Positions 49,051 to 59,509 of a DNA stretch of 64,000 nucleotides are shown piece by piece (position 1 is the first letter of the stretch; each line of letters opens with the position of its first letter). Below the pieces are notes generated by a model. The model was not told the origin of the DNA. It saw nothing but the letters and a program-made list of their open reading frames with translations, and searched no databases. The stretch lies in contig NZ_QZWH01000006.1 in the NCBI RefSeq assembly GCF_003601925.1, positions 248,001 through 312,000 of the forward strand, in the 5' to 3' direction. Origin of the DNA: Buttiauxella izardii. Lineage in GTDB: Bacteria; Pseudomonadota; Gammaproteobacteria; Enterobacterales; Enterobacteriaceae. The position numbers were made by a program, and so were the translations under genes.

Positions 49051-49775
49051 TTGGTCACCTCTTTCATGTCAGGTTCTTGCTGAGCACGCCAGGCCATCAC
49101 ATCGCGATGGAGACTCGCATCAAGTCGGGTGAGGCGGAACATATGAATTATCAGCGCGGCGATAGCCGTCGGAATAGCCCAAAGGCCAATGTGCAGCGGC
49201 TCAATATTCGCAATACCGTTTTCTTTCAAAAATGCGTCAATCAGCAGAACGGCACCGAAGGCGATGAAAATATCTTCGCCAAAAAAGACGGCGATATTGT
49301 CGCAAGCGGCGGCGTGGGCTTTGATTTTATCGCGAATGTGTTGAGGAAGTTCGCCGTACTTATTGAGTGCGGCACCTTCCGCCATCGGTGCTAACAGCGG
49401 GCGAACGGTTTGTGCGTGGCCGCCGAGAGACATCAATCCCAGTGCGGCGGTGCCTTCGCGGCCTATAAAATAGATCATCAGGATGCGTGCTGAAGTAGCA
49501 CTGGCGATTTTGGCAATCCACGCCTGCGCACGTTCCTTCAATCCGTAATATTCCAGCAGGCCAATCACGGGCAGAATCAGAATAAAGGTGGCGAGCGAGC
49601 GGCTATTAAAAAATTTCTCGCCAAAGGTTTCCAGTAGCATTCCGAAATCCATTCCAACTGCAAGCCCAGTTGTTAATCCTGCAATAACGACAACAATCAG
49701 CGGATTGAATCGAAGTGCAAAACCAATAACTACAACGGGTATCCCGATGAGCGGTAAAAGGGTGGCACTATCCAT
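49047..49775 (-). CDS. DUF969-family membrane protein (putative 5-oxoproline transporter subunit)
   Basis: This 242-residue membrane protein has about 5-7 helices, including the conserved IGREGTAALGLMSLGGHAQT segment near residue 105-125 and VFFGEDIFIAFGAVLL. It pairs with the DUF979 protein; the two genes are translationally coupled. It is the first gene of the operon DUF969-DUF979-DUF2891, divergent from a winged-helix regulator gene. The 5-oxoproline assignment comes from family annotation, not from this locus. Confidence 0.8.
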   Translation of the reverse strand: MDSATLLPLIGIPVVVIGFALRFNPLIVVVIAGLTTGLAVGMDFGMLLETFGEKFFNSRSLATFILILPVIGLLEYYGLKERAQAWIAKIASATSARILMIYFIGREGTAALGLMSLGGHAQTVRPLLAPMAEGAALNKYGELPQHIRDKIKAHAAACDNIAVFFGEDIFIAFGAVLLIDAFLKENGIANIEPLHIGLWAIPTAIAALIIHMFRLTRLDASLHRDVMAWRAQQEPDMKEVTK

Positions 49776-49858
49776 TATTTTTACCCTGTCTATGTGTGTT
49801 GTGTTTTTTTAGAATCATGAAGAGATAAAAACATATAGCAAAACGACGATAAAATGAA

Positions 49859-49880
49859 AATAAATTATCATTAATTTATT
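49859..49880. promoter_or_regulatory. Candidate operator for the winged-helix regulator
   Basis: AATAAATTA and TAATTTATT are perfect 9-base arms around a TCAT spacer in the divergent interval between the DUF969 gene and the regulator gene. MarR-type proteins often bind such AT-rich inverted repeats. Function inferred. Confidence 0.5.
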
Positions 49881-49935
49881 GGTGTTTTATTAGGATTCAA
49901 TTATGTTTTATGGACGACATAATAAGGGGCAGCCA

Positions 49936-50499
49936 ATGGCCGCAGAAAAAGAAAGACTCGATTCAGCAGCAGGAACAATCGCAAATAACGCCGGCATTAA
50001 AGATCCGATTGTCTCTTCTCACCATTTGGTTTCTGAGCGATGTGCGGAATTATCGGAGCTTGAATACGCATTAATCATGACCAGCAATGCGTTCAATAAA
50101 TGGATGGTGCGCTGCATGACAGCCGCCGGAGAGCCGGATATGGGGCCGCTTGATGTCTCGTTGCTGCATCATATCAATCACCGCGACCGGCAAAAAAAAT
50201 TGGCGGATATCTGCTTTGTGCTGAATGTTGAAGACACCCATATCGTGGCTTACGCCTTAAAGAAATTGGTCAAAGCGGGCTATGTAAAAAGCGAAAAACA
50301 GGGTAAAGAACTTTACTTTTCCACCACGGAAAAGGGAAAAGAACTCTGTGCTAAATATCGGGAAGTTCGCGAAACATGTCTTATTGGTCTGCAGGTTGAG
50401 ACAGGGATATCTGCTAAATCTATTGGCGAGAACGCACAATTATTACGTGCCATTTCTGCTCTCTATGATAATGCCGCCCGAACCGCCGCTTCACTATAA
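49936..50499 (+). CDS. MarR-like winged-helix regulator
   Basis: This 187-residue protein has a winged-helix DNA-binding domain (MGPLDVSLLHHINHRDRQKK, then VLNVEDTHIVAYALKKLVKA and GYVKSEKQGKELYFSTTEKG) of the MarR/HTH_27 type, flanked by an N-terminal dimerisation helix and a C-terminal helical segment. It is divergent from the DUF969/979/2891 operon, which it probably controls. The Met at 49936 follows AAGGGGCAG; an in-frame Met at 49903 preceded by AGGATTC is also possible. Confidence 0.83.
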   Translation: MAAEKERLDSAAGTIANNAGIKDPIVSSHHLVSERCAELSELEYALIMTSNAFNKWMVRCMTAAGEPDMGPLDVSLLHHINHRDRQKKLADICFVLNVEDTHIVAYALKKLVKAGYVKSEKQGKELYFSTTEKGKELCAKYREVRETCLIGLQVETGISAKSIGENAQLLRAISALYDNAARTAASL

Positions 50500-50730
50500 T
50501 TAATTGTTATGGAAACACGTGAAGTTAATAGTCGATATTAACCATTGTATAATTATGGCTATTTGGTGTTTACCCATTTAATTCGCTGCACATGTATAAA
50601 AAGGCAACAAAAACTAAAACGGTTTGATCCAGCCTATTATCTTTGCGTCTGGTTGAATGCATAATGGCGGCCGACCTCCGCAGGTGCGGGGTTAAGCGCC
50701 AGCTTTTTCTGGCGATTGAAGGTTAGTGAA
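50500..50730. promoter_or_regulatory. Structured leader before the transglutaminase-like gene
   Basis: A 231-base gap. Immediately before the gene it contains GC-rich inverted repeats: CGCCAG-N6-CTGGCG at 50697-50714, ending 16 bases before the ATG, and the CCGCA/TGCGG pair near 50678-50690. They could form structures in the 5' leader. No known riboswitch was recognised. Confidence 0.4.
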
Positions 50731-51876
50731 ATGGAAAGGCGTCTTTTTCTGAAAAGTGTTGCGGCACTGTCAACCATCGGCCTGGTTCGTCCCTCGTTTT
50801 CAAAAACTCAACATGTCGATTCTCCAGCCATCAGTATTTCTGATACTTCCCGCCGCTTTGAGGTGACACAAACCTATAATCTGAAAGCGCCAGAAGGCTC
50901 CAAAGGCAAGGTGAATCTGTGGATACCGGTGCCGGAAGACACGCCTTTTCAGACATTGCTCGACCTTTCCTTTAATGGCAATTACCAACAAGCACGACTT
51001 AACGCGAACAACGCCTACGGTGCCAGAATGCTGTTTGTCACCTGGCCAGATTCTGAAGGTAAGCTGGAAATTCAGCTTTCGATGACCATTGAAACCCGCG
51101 ACTGGGAAGTGTTCAAAGACAACAAGCTGGCTGACTGGACGCTGCCCGAGCACGATGCGGTTATCCCAAATGAAATTAAACCGTTCCTGCTGGCGACCCC
51201 GCATATTCCTGTCGATGGCGTCGTGAAAGAAACCGCGCTGAAAATCATTGGCGATGAAAAAGCGCCCGTTAAGCAGGCGCGCCTGATTCACGATTGGGTG
51301 AGCACGCATATGCACCGTGACGACGCCGTGATCGGTTGCGGTACTGGCGATGTCGGTGAAATCCTTAAAACCGGAAAACTGGGTGGCAAATGTACCGACA
51401 TTAACTCGGTGTTTGTTGCCTTGTGCCGCGCGGTGGGCATTCCGGCGCGTGAAATGTTCGGCATTCGCCTCGGTGCCAGCCGCAAGCTTGGGCAGTACTC
51501 GAAGAAAGCCTTTGGCAGCGCGGACGAGCAGGGTGTGGCGAAAATCAACGGCGGGCAACATTGTCGCGCGATGTTCTGGCTGGCAGGGTTTGGTTGGGTG
51601 CCTGCTGACCCAGCGGATGTGACCAAAATGCGTCTGACGGAGAAGAAAGAGAACGGCGACCCGGCGGTGCAAGCGGTTAACGATTATCTGTTTGGCAACT
51701 GGGAAATGAACTGGGTGGGCTTTAATCACGCTCGCGATTTCGCGCTTTCCCCGGCGGCGGAGCAGGGTGATGTGAACAATCTCGGTTATCCGTATGCTGA
51801 AGTGGATGGCGACCCGTTAAACTTTTATGACCCGGCAGCATTTAGTTATGACTATGTCAGCACCGAACAGCATTAA
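50731..51876 (+). CDS. Exported transglutaminase-like protein with Tat-type signal
   Basis: This 381-residue protein begins MERRLFLKSVAALSTIGL, a twin-arginine-type signal (RRxFLK). It contains a transglutaminase-like cysteine peptidase core with Cys221 (GGKCTDINSV), His277 (GGQHCRAMFWL) and Asp293 (VPADPADV), the expected Cys-His-Asp triad. An N-terminal beta-rich domain (residues ~40-130) precedes it. It is predicted to act in the periplasm as a peptidase, transglutaminase or isopeptidase; the substrate is unknown. The start at 50731 follows GAAGG; a TTG upstream in frame at 50716 is less likely. It overlaps the next gene by about 23 bases. Confidence 0.83.
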   Translation: MERRLFLKSVAALSTIGLVRPSFSKTQHVDSPAISISDTSRRFEVTQTYNLKAPEGSKGKVNLWIPVPEDTPFQTLLDLSFNGNYQQARLNANNAYGARMLFVTWPDSEGKLEIQLSMTIETRDWEVFKDNKLADWTLPEHDAVIPNEIKPFLLATPHIPVDGVVKETALKIIGDEKAPVKQARLIHDWVSTHMHRDDAVIGCGTGDVGEILKTGKLGGKCTDINSVFVALCRAVGIPAREMFGIRLGASRKLGQYSKKAFGSADEQGVAKINGGQHCRAMFWLAGFGWVPADPADVTKMRLTEKKENGDPAVQAVNDYLFGNWEMNWVGFNHARDFALSPAAEQGDVNNLGYPYAEVDGDPLNFYDPAAFSYDYVSTEQH

Positions 51877-52210
51877 GGGTGGCGTTGCCACGGTGCTGGC
51901 GGCGCTGGTGGCGGCTGGCGCATCGACACTGTGTTGCATCGGGCCGCTGCTGTATCTGGTTTTCGGGATTTCCGCTGCGGGGCTGACGGGCATTCCGACG
52001 CTGCCGTGGCTACAAATTCCGATGGTGATTATTGCGCTGGGATTGATGGCTCGCGGATTCTGGCGGCTGTATTTATCGCCTAAACCGGTCTGCACCAGCG
52101 TTGTCAGCCGTCGCATGTTGGTGTGTTTATATTGGTTGTCAGTGCCGTTGATACTGTTCCTGATTAGCTATCCGTATGTTTTGCCCTGGATTTGGGAAGC
52201 ACTGGAATGA
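51854..52210 (+). CDS. MerT-like inner-membrane protein
   Basis: This 118-residue protein has three hydrophobic helices. The first carries the vicinal cysteine pair STLCCIGPLL characteristic of MerT mercuric-ion transporters, and a further cysteine lies in the loop after the second helix (SPKPVCTSVVSRR), as in MerT. Length matches MerT (116 aa). No mercuric reductase (merA) or merR is nearby, so the cargo may be another soft metal. The start is uncertain: Met at 51854, or 51848 two codons earlier, both within the transglutaminase-like gene. Confidence 0.78.
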   Translation: MSAPNSIKGGVATVLAALVAAGASTLCCIGPLLYLVFGISAAGLTGIPTLPWLQIPMVIIALGLMARGFWRLYLSPKPVCTSVVSRRMLVCLYWLSVPLILFLISYPYVLPWIWEALE

Positions 52211-52491
52211 AGAAATTGATTTGTCTCGGGCTACTTTTTTTGGCGCCGATGAGCTGGGCGGCCGATAAAATGGTCATCATTGATATCAGCCAGATGAACT
52301 GCCCGCTGTGCGTTATCTCGATAAACCAGGCGTTGCGCAGTACCGATGGCGTGATTAAAGCCAAAGCGTCGTTAAAAACGCATCAGGCGCAAGTGACTGT
52401 GCCGGAAGGGTTTGATAATCAGCAGTTATTGGCAGCGATTGCGAAAACGGGATTTACCGGGAAAATTAATTCGGTGAGTGACGTTCAGTAA
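52207..52491 (+). CDS. MerP-like periplasmic heavy-metal-binding protein
   Basis: This 94-residue protein has a signal peptide (residues 1-19, ending SWA) and one heavy-metal-associated (HMA) domain with metal-binding motif MNCPLC (MxCxxC). MerP proteins usually read MTCxxC, so the motif is a variant. It would pass metal to the MerT-like protein. The ATG overlaps the MerT-like stop as ATGA. It is the last gene of the operon; a strong bidirectional terminator follows. Confidence 0.82.
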   Translation: MKKLICLGLLFLAPMSWAADKMVIIDISQMNCPLCVISINQALRSTDGVIKAKASLKTHQAQVTVPEGFDNQQLLAAIAKTGFTGKINSVSDVQ

Positions 52492-52507
52492 TTTCAGAGG
52501 TTAGAAA

Positions 52508-52540
52508 ACAAAAAAGCCACGCATTTGCGTGGCTTTTTAC
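52508..52540. terminator. Bidirectional terminator between the MerP-like gene and ychF
   Basis: AAAAAGCCACGCA and TGCGTGGCTTTTT form a 13-base-pair stem with A- and T-runs on the two sides, suitable for terminating transcription from both convergent genes. Confidence 0.9.
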
Positions 52541-52553
52541 GTCAGAGCGGAGA

Positions 52554-53645
52554 TTAGACGTTGAACAAGAAGTTCATCACATCGCCATCTTTAACGATGT
52601 AGTCTTTACCTTCGGCACGCATCTTGCCGGCTTCTTTCGCACCTTGCTCACCTTTGTAGGTGATGAAATCTTCATACGCGATGGTCTGTGCGCGGATAAA
52701 GCCTTTCTCGAAGTCGGTGTGGATTTTGCCCGCAGCTTGTGGAGCAGTAGCGCCAACCGGGATAGTCCATGCGCGAACTTCTTTCACGCCAGCGGTGAAG
52801 TAAGTTTGCAGGTTCAGTAGCTCGTAACCCGCGCGGATAACGCGGTTCAGGCCTGGTTCTTCCAGGCCCATTTCTGCCATAAATTCGTCACGGTCAGCAT
52901 CGTCGAGTTCAGCAATGTCAGACTCAACAGCGGCACAAACAGCAACCACTACAGAACCTTCGGCAGCGGCGATTTCGCGCACTTTGTCGAGGTATGGGTT
53001 ATTTTCATAACCGTCTTCGTTGACGTTGGCGATGTACATGGTTGGTTTCAGCGTCAGGAAGCTCAGGTATTTGATGGCCGCTTTGTCTTCTTCGGTCAGA
53101 GGAAGCGCGCGCAACATACCGGCGTTTTCAAGCTGTGGCAGACATTTTTCCAGCGCAGCCAATTCAGCTTTAGCGTCTTTATCGCCACCTTTCGCTTTCT
53201 TCTGCACACGGTGAATAGCACGTTCGCAGGTGTCGAGGTCAGACAGCGCCAGCTCGGTGTTGATCACTTCGATATCATCAGCCGGATCAACTTTGTTGTT
53301 CACGTGAATGATGTTGTCGTTTTCAAAGCAACGCACCACGTGGCCGATAGCTTCGGTTTCACGGATGTTGGTCAGGAACTGGTTGCCCAGGCCTTCACCT
53401 TTGGATGCGCCTTTCACCAGACCGGCGATATCAACGAATTCCATGGTGGTTGGCAGAATGCGCTGTGGTTTTACGATCTCGGCCAGTTTGTCCAGACGTG
53501 GGTCCGGCATCGGCACGACACCAGTGTTCGGCTCAATGGTACAGAACGGGAAGTTTGCTGCTTCGATTCCCGCTTTGGTGAGCGCGTTGAACAGGGTTGA
53601 TTTACCAACGTTCGGCAAGCCGACGATACCGCATTTGAATCCCAT
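52554..53645 (-). CDS. ychF: Ribosome-associated ATPase YchF
   Basis: This 363-residue OBG-family P-loop protein hydrolyses ATP in preference to GTP because of its altered G4 motif. The P-loop is [14 protein letters not shown], switch/G3 is [15 protein letters not shown], a helical insert follows, and the C-terminal TGS domain ends [12 protein letters not shown]. It is near-identical to E. coli YchF, which associates with ribosomes and affects oxidative-stress responses. The convergent position with the MerP-like gene is new compared with E. coli. Confidence 0.97.
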   Translation of the reverse strand: MGFKCGIVGLPNVGKSTLFNALTKAGIEAANFPFCTIEPNTGVVPMPDPRLDKLAEIVKPQRILPTTMEFVDIAGLVKGASKGEGLGNQFLTNIRETEAIGHVVRCFENDNIIHVNNKVDPADDIEVINTELALSDLDTCERAIHRVQKKAKGGDKDAKAELAALEKCLPQLENAGMLRALPLTEEDKAAIKYLSFLTLKPTMYIANVNEDGYENNPYLDKVREIAAAEGSVVVAVCAAVESDIAELDDADRDEFMAEMGLEEPGLNRVIRAGYELLNLQTYFTAGVKEVRAWTIPVGATAPQAAGKIHTDFEKGFIRAQTIAYEDFITYKGEQGAKEAGKMRAEGKDYIVKDGDVMNFLFNV

Positions 53646-53781
53646 GGTTTAATTCACCTTAATTACTTGATATTCAATGAGTTGATGTTGTCTCATTGAT
53701 AAAATGATCATAACTTTCCCCATTATACACGCAAACGGCATATAACGGGCGCAGAAATCCTTGCTGACCGCCGCCCAGGCG

Positions 53782-54366
53782 TTATTGCGCCTTAAAAGCG
53801 TGCAGGCGATTAGTCGCTTTGGTCAGGCCTTCTTTCAGCCAGACTTCGGTGCAACGTGCCGCTTCGTCTACCGCATCGTCAATCAGCTTCTGTTCGCTAA
53901 GGGGAGGTTTGCCCAGCACAAAGCCGACAACTTTGTTTTTATCGCCCGGATGGCCGATTCCGACACGTAAGCGGTGAAAGTTGGGGTTATTGCCCAATTT
54001 GCTGATGATATCTTTCAGGCCATTATGCCCGCCGTGGCCGCCGCCGAGTTTGAATTTTGCCACACCTGGCGGCAGGTCTAATTCGTCATGTGCGACGAGA
54101 ATTTCATCGGGTGCAATGCGGAAAAACGTCGCCATCGCGCCGACCGCTTTACCGCTGAGGTTCATAAACGTGGTTGGCACCAGCAGGCGAACATCTTCCC
54201 CGGCAAGGTTTATGCGCGCGGTATAACCGAAGAATTTGCTTTCTTCTTTGAGCGACTGATTATGGCGCTGCGCCAGCAAATCCACATACCAGGCTCCTGC
54301 GTTGTGGCGAGTTGCCGCATATTCCGCGCCTGGGTTTGCCAGGCCAACAATTAATTTAATACTCAC
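53782..54366 (-). CDS. pth: Peptidyl-tRNA hydrolase Pth
   Basis: This 194-residue enzyme recycles peptidyl-tRNAs released from stalled ribosomes. The active-site residues are present: Asn10 (GLANPG), the catalytic His20 (TRHNAGAW), and Asp93 ([11 protein letters not shown]). The C-terminal [20 protein letters not shown] is conserved. It lies upstream of ychF on the same strand, as in E. coli. Confidence 0.97.
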   Translation of the reverse strand: MSIKLIVGLANPGAEYAATRHNAGAWYVDLLAQRHNQSLKEESKFFGYTARINLAGEDVRLLVPTTFMNLSGKAVGAMATFFRIAPDEILVAHDELDLPPGVAKFKLGGGHGGHNGLKDIISKLGNNPNFHRLRVGIGHPGDKNKVVGFVLGKPPLSEQKLIDDAVDEAARCTEVWLKEGLTKATNRLHAFKAQ

Positions 54367-54641
54367 GTTTAATATCCTGAAAACAGACCAGAGCCGCGTA
54401 GTTTACTGCGCTCCCGGCGCGATGACAAAGAAGCAATGCATTACCCATTCAATAGTTGAATAATTCAGCGTGTGAACCATTAGAATTTCATGCTATTCAG
54501 CGGCTTATTTGTAAATATTTGTAGTCCTTTCATTCGTAATTGTGATCGCTGACGCACATAATCCGAAGCGGTGTTGTCTATACTTTACACACAAGGAATG
54601 GGGATTTCCCCCGCCGACCCAGGAACACCCGGAGGTGACAC

Positions 54642-54920
54642 ATGAAACGCAAAAACGCTTCATTACTCGGTAACATTTTCATGGGCTTGGGGCTTGTCGT
54701 TATGGTGGGTGGTGTTGGTTACTCTATTTTAAACCAGCTCCCTCAATTCAACTTTCCGCAATATTTCGCCCACGGTGCTGTGTTGAGCATATTTGTTGGT
54801 GCGGTACTTTGGCTGGCTGGTGCGCGCGTAGGCGGGCACGAACAAGTCGGTGACCGTTATTGGTGGGTACGCCACTTTGATAAACGTTGTCGTCGTGACG
54901 ATAACCGTAAACACGGTTAA
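54642..54920 (+). CDS. ychH: Stress-induced small membrane protein YchH
   Basis: This 92-residue protein has two transmembrane helices (residues ~8-28 and ~40-60) and a basic C-terminus (RYWWVRHFDKRCRRDDNR). It is collinear with E. coli YchH, a stress- and biofilm-related inner-membrane protein under CRP control there. GGAGGTGAC precedes the ATG. It is convergent with dauA and divergent from pth. Confidence 0.94.
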   Translation: MKRKNASLLGNIFMGLGLVVMVGGVGYSILNQLPQFNFPQYFAHGAVLSIFVGAVLWLAGARVGGHEQVGDRYWWVRHFDKRCRRDDNRKHG

Positions 54921-54936
54921 CCTCGTTCAGAAGTGA

Positions 54937-54969
54937 AAAACGGTTCTTCTCAGAACCGTTTTTTTTTGG
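54937..54969. terminator. Terminator between ychH and dauA
   Basis: AAAACGGTTCT and AGAACCGTTTT (54937-54947, 54952-54962) form a stem followed by a long T-run on the ychH strand. The A-run before it may serve dauA. Confidence 0.92.
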
Positions 54970-54976
54970 CAAAAAA

Positions 54977-56683
54977 TTACCCGACCAGCGCGGCCTGGAC
55001 ATCAGGATAGAAAGCCAGGCGACCCGGAATGGGTTGCACACGCGCACGCGCCAGGGTTTTTAGCGGCTGAAATTCCAGATTAGTGACCCGCAATTCGCAA
55101 CCTTCCGGCAGTTTTTCCACAAAGCGTTGAAACGCCTCCAGACCACCCGCATCGAGAACCGGTACGGCGTCCCATTGCAGAATAATCAGATGGTTTTGTT
55201 CAATGCGTTGGCTGAGGTCATTGAACAGCCCTTCAGCGGCGGCAAAAAACAGTGGGCCGGTGACGCGTAAAGCCAGAACACCGTCAGGAGTGGGAACATT
55301 GACCGGGGCGAGACGCGTCATGCGAGCGATGCGGCGCATAAACAGCAAGGAGGCCAGAACGATCCCGACGCTAATTGCAATCACCATATCGAACAGCACC
55401 GTCAGCGACATACAGATAAGCATCACGATGATGTCGTCTTTCGGCGCGTGGCGCAGTAACTTCACCACTTTGTGCGCCTCGCTCATATTCCACGCCACCA
55501 TCAGCAGCAGGGCGGCCATGGCAGAAAGCGGCAGCCATGAGAGCAGCGGCGCCAATACCAGCAAAGCCATAATCACCAACAGGGAGTGAATCACTGCGGC
55601 TATTGGCGATGTCGCTCCAGCGCGCACGTTGGCAGCCGAACGCGCAATCGCGGCGGTGGCGGTAATCCCGCCAAAGAATGGCGCAATAATATTCCCGAAA
55701 CCCTGTCCGATAAGTTCGCTATTGGCGTTGTGTTTGGTGCCGGTCATGCCATCGAGCACAACGGCGCACAGCAGCGATTCAATGGCACCGAGCATCGCCA
55801 TCGAAAATGCCGCAGGAAGCAGGGCGCTTAATGAATCCCAACTTAGCGTGAAGTTCGAATCGGGGATATTCCACGGCAGCATTAATTGCGGTAATAACTG
55901 CGGGATGCCGTTGCCTTGCGTGCCGTCGGCGAGAACGTAATGGAACCGTGAGCCGATAGTCGCCACATCAAAACCGAAGGCATGAACAACCGCCATCACT
56001 CCACAGCCCGCCAGCAGCGCCGGTAAATGCCCCGGCAAACGAATGCCCAGGCGCGGCCACAGCATCAAGACCGCAAGTGTCACCACGCCAATGGCTGCAT
56101 CGCCGAAGTTAAGGGTCGGCATTGCCATCGCCAGCGCCGCGACTTTATTCAGATAGTGTTCGGGGACGTGTTCGAGCGTCAGGCCAAAGAAATCTTTTAC
56201 CTGCATGGTGGCAATGGTAATCCCAATCCCGGAGGTAAAACCGAGCGTCACGGAAACGGGAATGTATTCAATCAGGCGGCCAAACCGCGCCAGACCAAAC
56301 AGAATAAGGAATACGCCGGACATCAGCGTGGCAATCAATAACCCCGCAAGGCCAAATTGCTGAGCTACCGGGTAGAGAATGACAACGAATGCCGCCGTCG
56401 GCCCGGAAACACTAAAGCGCGAGCCACCGCTTAAGGCGATAACAATCCCGGCAATGGCGGCAGTATAGAGGCCGTATTGAGGGGCGACGCCGCTGCCAAT
56501 CGCCAACGCCATCGCCAGCGGAATGGCAATAATGCCGACGGTGATACCGGCAATCGCATCACGGCTAAAACGGGAAACCGTGTATTTCTCACGCCAGCAA
56601 GCCTCTACCAGGGCGCGGAAAGGTAATACAGAAGAAGATACGTTTTTCACTTTGATTCCATCCGTGAGCGCATCAACTGTCAA
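54977..56683 (-). CDS. dauA: C4-dicarboxylate transporter DauA (SLC26/SulP)
   Basis: This protein of up to 568 residues has about 14 membrane helices with the SulP signatures ([20 protein letters not shown] and [18 protein letters not shown]). A cytoplasmic C-terminal STAS domain (residues ~445-560) includes [16 protein letters not shown]. coli DauA is the aerobic succinate transporter at acidic pH. The first ~18 residues extend beyond the E. coli protein as remembered, so a downstream start is possible. Conserved position between ychH and prs. Confidence 0.95.
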   Translation of the reverse strand: MTVDALTDGIKVKNVSSSVLPFRALVEACWREKYTVSRFSRDAIAGITVGIIAIPLAMALAIGSGVAPQYGLYTAAIAGIVIALSGGSRFSVSGPTAAFVVILYPVAQQFGLAGLLIATLMSGVFLILFGLARFGRLIEYIPVSVTLGFTSGIGITIATMQVKDFFGLTLEHVPEHYLNKVAALAMAMPTLNFGDAAIGVVTLAVLMLWPRLGIRLPGHLPALLAGCGVMAVVHAFGFDVATIGSRFHYVLADGTQGNGIPQLLPQLMLPWNIPDSNFTLSWDSLSALLPAAFSMAMLGAIESLLCAVVLDGMTGTKHNANSELIGQGFGNIIAPFFGGITATAAIARSAANVRAGATSPIAAVIHSLLVIMALLVLAPLLSWLPLSAMAALLLMVAWNMSEAHKVVKLLRHAPKDDIIVMLICMSLTVLFDMVIAISVGIVLASLLFMRRIARMTRLAPVNVPTPDGVLALRVTGPLFFAAAEGLFNDLSQRIEQNHLIILQWDAVPVLDAGGLEAFQRFVEKLPEGCELRVTNLEFQPLKTLARARVQPIPGRLAFYPDVQAALVG

Positions 56684-56703
56684 AATTGGCAGGTGATAGA
56701 AAA

Positions 56704-56732
56704 GAAAAAACCCGCCGTGGCGGGTTTTTTTA
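56704..56732 (-). terminator. prs terminator
   Basis: AAAAAACCCGCC and GGCGGGTTTTTT form a stem of GC core and A/T flanks, twelve bases after the prs stop on the minus strand. Confidence 0.93.
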
Positions 56733-56743
56733 AGCGAGTTCGA

Positions 56744-57739
<996 letters not shown>

Positions 57740-57813
57740 TTATGCGGGCGGGGTAGCGCCATCCAGGCGGTGTATAAAGAGCTTGATGCAACGTCTGAAA
57801 CAAGGTGACGTTG

Positions 57814-58683
57814 TCACCAATACTCAGCTTGCCCGGATATGGCCTGATGCAGCGGGGAGACATTAACGCCTCGCGCAACAAACCCATGCAGCCATTCCGG
57901 GGCTTGCTTAAGCACCTGGCGGGCAGCGTTCTCGGTGTCAAATTCAGCAAACACACAAGCGCCGGTGCCGGTCAGGCGCGACGGCGCGTATTCTAACAGC
58001 CAGGAAAGCAGCTCATCAACCTTACGAAAACGTTTTCTTGCGATAACCTCACAATCATTACCAAATTCACAGTTTAATAACGTGTCAATTGATCTGATCG
58101 GGGTATTTCGTGGTAGCTCAGGATCCTGGAAAATGACCGGAGTGGGAATACTGACTCCAGGATGCGCCACCAGATACCATTTTTCCGGTGGCGAAACCGG
58201 CGTGAGCTTCTCACCGACTCCCTCAGCAAAAGCGGCAAAACCACGGACGAACACCGGAACATCGGCACCCAATGTCACGCCAATCGCCGCGAGCTGATCT
58301 TCAGTCAGGCCGGTGTTCCAGATGTGGTTGAGGGCGACTAAAACCGTCGCTGCATTGGACGAACCACCACCTAAACCGCCGCCCATCGGTAACTTTTTCT
58401 CAACGCTAATATTCGCCCCGGCACCTTGGGGCAAAGTGCCCATCAGCAGCGCGGTGTCTTGCAATAAACGAGCGGCACGAACTATTAAATTTTCTTCATT
58501 TGGCACGCCTTCAATGGGCGTCTCAAGATGAATTTGACCATCGTTTCTCGGCTCGATGGTGAGGGTGTCGCCATAATCGAGGAACTGAAATAAAGTTTGT
58601 AAATTATGGTAGCCGTCTTCACGACGCCCGGTGATATACAAAAAAAGGTTCAGTTTTGCCGGTGATGGCCAACGTTTTCTCAT
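57814..58683 (-). CDS. ispE: 4-diphosphocytidyl-2-C-methylerythritol kinase IspE
   Basis: This 289-residue GHMP kinase phosphorylates CDP-ME in the MEP isoprenoid pathway. The ATP-binding loop is [17 protein letters not shown], and the active-site Lys/Asp are in SPAKLNLFL and LGADVPVF. Length and sequence match E. coli IspE. The start overlaps the lolB stop by one base (TAATG), so the pair is translationally coupled. Confidence 0.97.
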   Translation of the reverse strand: MRKRWPSPAKLNLFLYITGRREDGYHNLQTLFQFLDYGDTLTIEPRNDGQIHLETPIEGVPNEENLIVRAARLLQDTALLMGTLPQGAGANISVEKKLPMGGGLGGGSSNAATVLVALNHIWNTGLTEDQLAAIGVTLGADVPVFVRGFAAFAEGVGEKLTPVSPPEKWYLVAHPGVSIPTPVIFQDPELPRNTPIRSIDTLLNCEFGNDCEVIARKRFRKVDELLSWLLEYAPSRLTGTGACVFAEFDTENAARQVLKQAPEWLHGFVARGVNVSPLHQAISGQAEYW

Positions 58684-59306
58684 TATTTAACCGTCCAGCT
58701 ATCCATTTTGAGTTTGATGCGCTGCGAGCCTTCACGCAATTCCATGTTTGATGGCAAAGCGGGTTGCACGCTGTCGTCATAATCACTGTAAACCACTTTC
58801 CAGCTTTTGCCGTCCTGGGTGTAGTTGATTTCGCTCAGGCGATATTTGTCATCAAGTTTGTAATCTGTGGCTTCACCTGGCAGGCCAAGAATCCACTGAC
58901 GCAGGCTATTTAAAGGGATCGGCATCCCGGTCAGTTTGCCGACCATTTCTTCGGCATTGTCAGAAACGTATTTTTTGCCGTTACGGTCGGTCAGTTGCAC
59001 CACGCCCGGTTTGGCATTGAGTTCAAGCTCGGTGCTGCCCAATGGGTTGGTGAGCAATAAACGGTAGCTGTCTGGCGTGGTTTGCTGCCAGTTGTAACGC
59101 GCATACACTTTTTGGCTATCGGAAAGATAGGCAAAAGCACCACGCGTTTGATATTGGGTGATTTTTTGCACTTGTTGCTGGTGTTGTAACCATTGTGGAG
59201 AGGTTGGGCTTTTACCCGGGCCAGTGGACTGCGGGGTCACACAAGCGGTCAAAACAAGGCTGGCGAGTGGCGCAAGGCACAGCAGACGGGGTTTAGACAT
59301 AAACAT
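58683..59306 (-). CDS. lolB: Outer-membrane lipoprotein receptor LolB
   Basis: This 207-residue lipoprotein precursor has a lipobox LTAC (Cys22). It receives lipoproteins from LolA and inserts them into the outer membrane. The family segment [19 protein letters not shown] and the [13 protein letters not shown] motif are present. The first residues differ from E. coli ([10 protein letters not shown]), with an alternative Met two codons in. It is divergent from hemA, as in E. coli. Confidence 0.95.
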   Translation of the reverse strand: MFMSKPRLLCLAPLASLVLTACVTPQSTGPGKSPTSPQWLQHQQQVQKITQYQTRGAFAYLSDSQKVYARYNWQQTTPDSYRLLLTNPLGSTELELNAKPGVVQLTDRNGKKYVSDNAEEMVGKLTGMPIPLNSLRQWILGLPGEATDYKLDDKYRLSEINYTQDGKSWKVVYSDYDDSVQPALPSNMELREGSQRIKLKMDSWTVK

Positions 59307-59509
59307 AGCGGCGGCGGATCCTTCTCATTAATTTTAGTTGTTAACTGTTTATGCTAGCGGTGCCAGCCCAGGTCGTCTACGGTCAAGTTATCTTAAATCA
59401 TTAATTGCAGTGATACCCCGCAAGGGTGACTCTCTTTTATTGAATGCCCGCATCCTGTATGATGCGCCGAGTTAATCCTTATCAACATCGGTATTACTCA
59501 GACCGCTCA

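Noticed and set aside
51854-52491. Mercury-resistance (mer) operon
   Set aside because: merA and merR are absent and the HMA motif differs from typical MerP, so resistance to mercury cannot be claimed.
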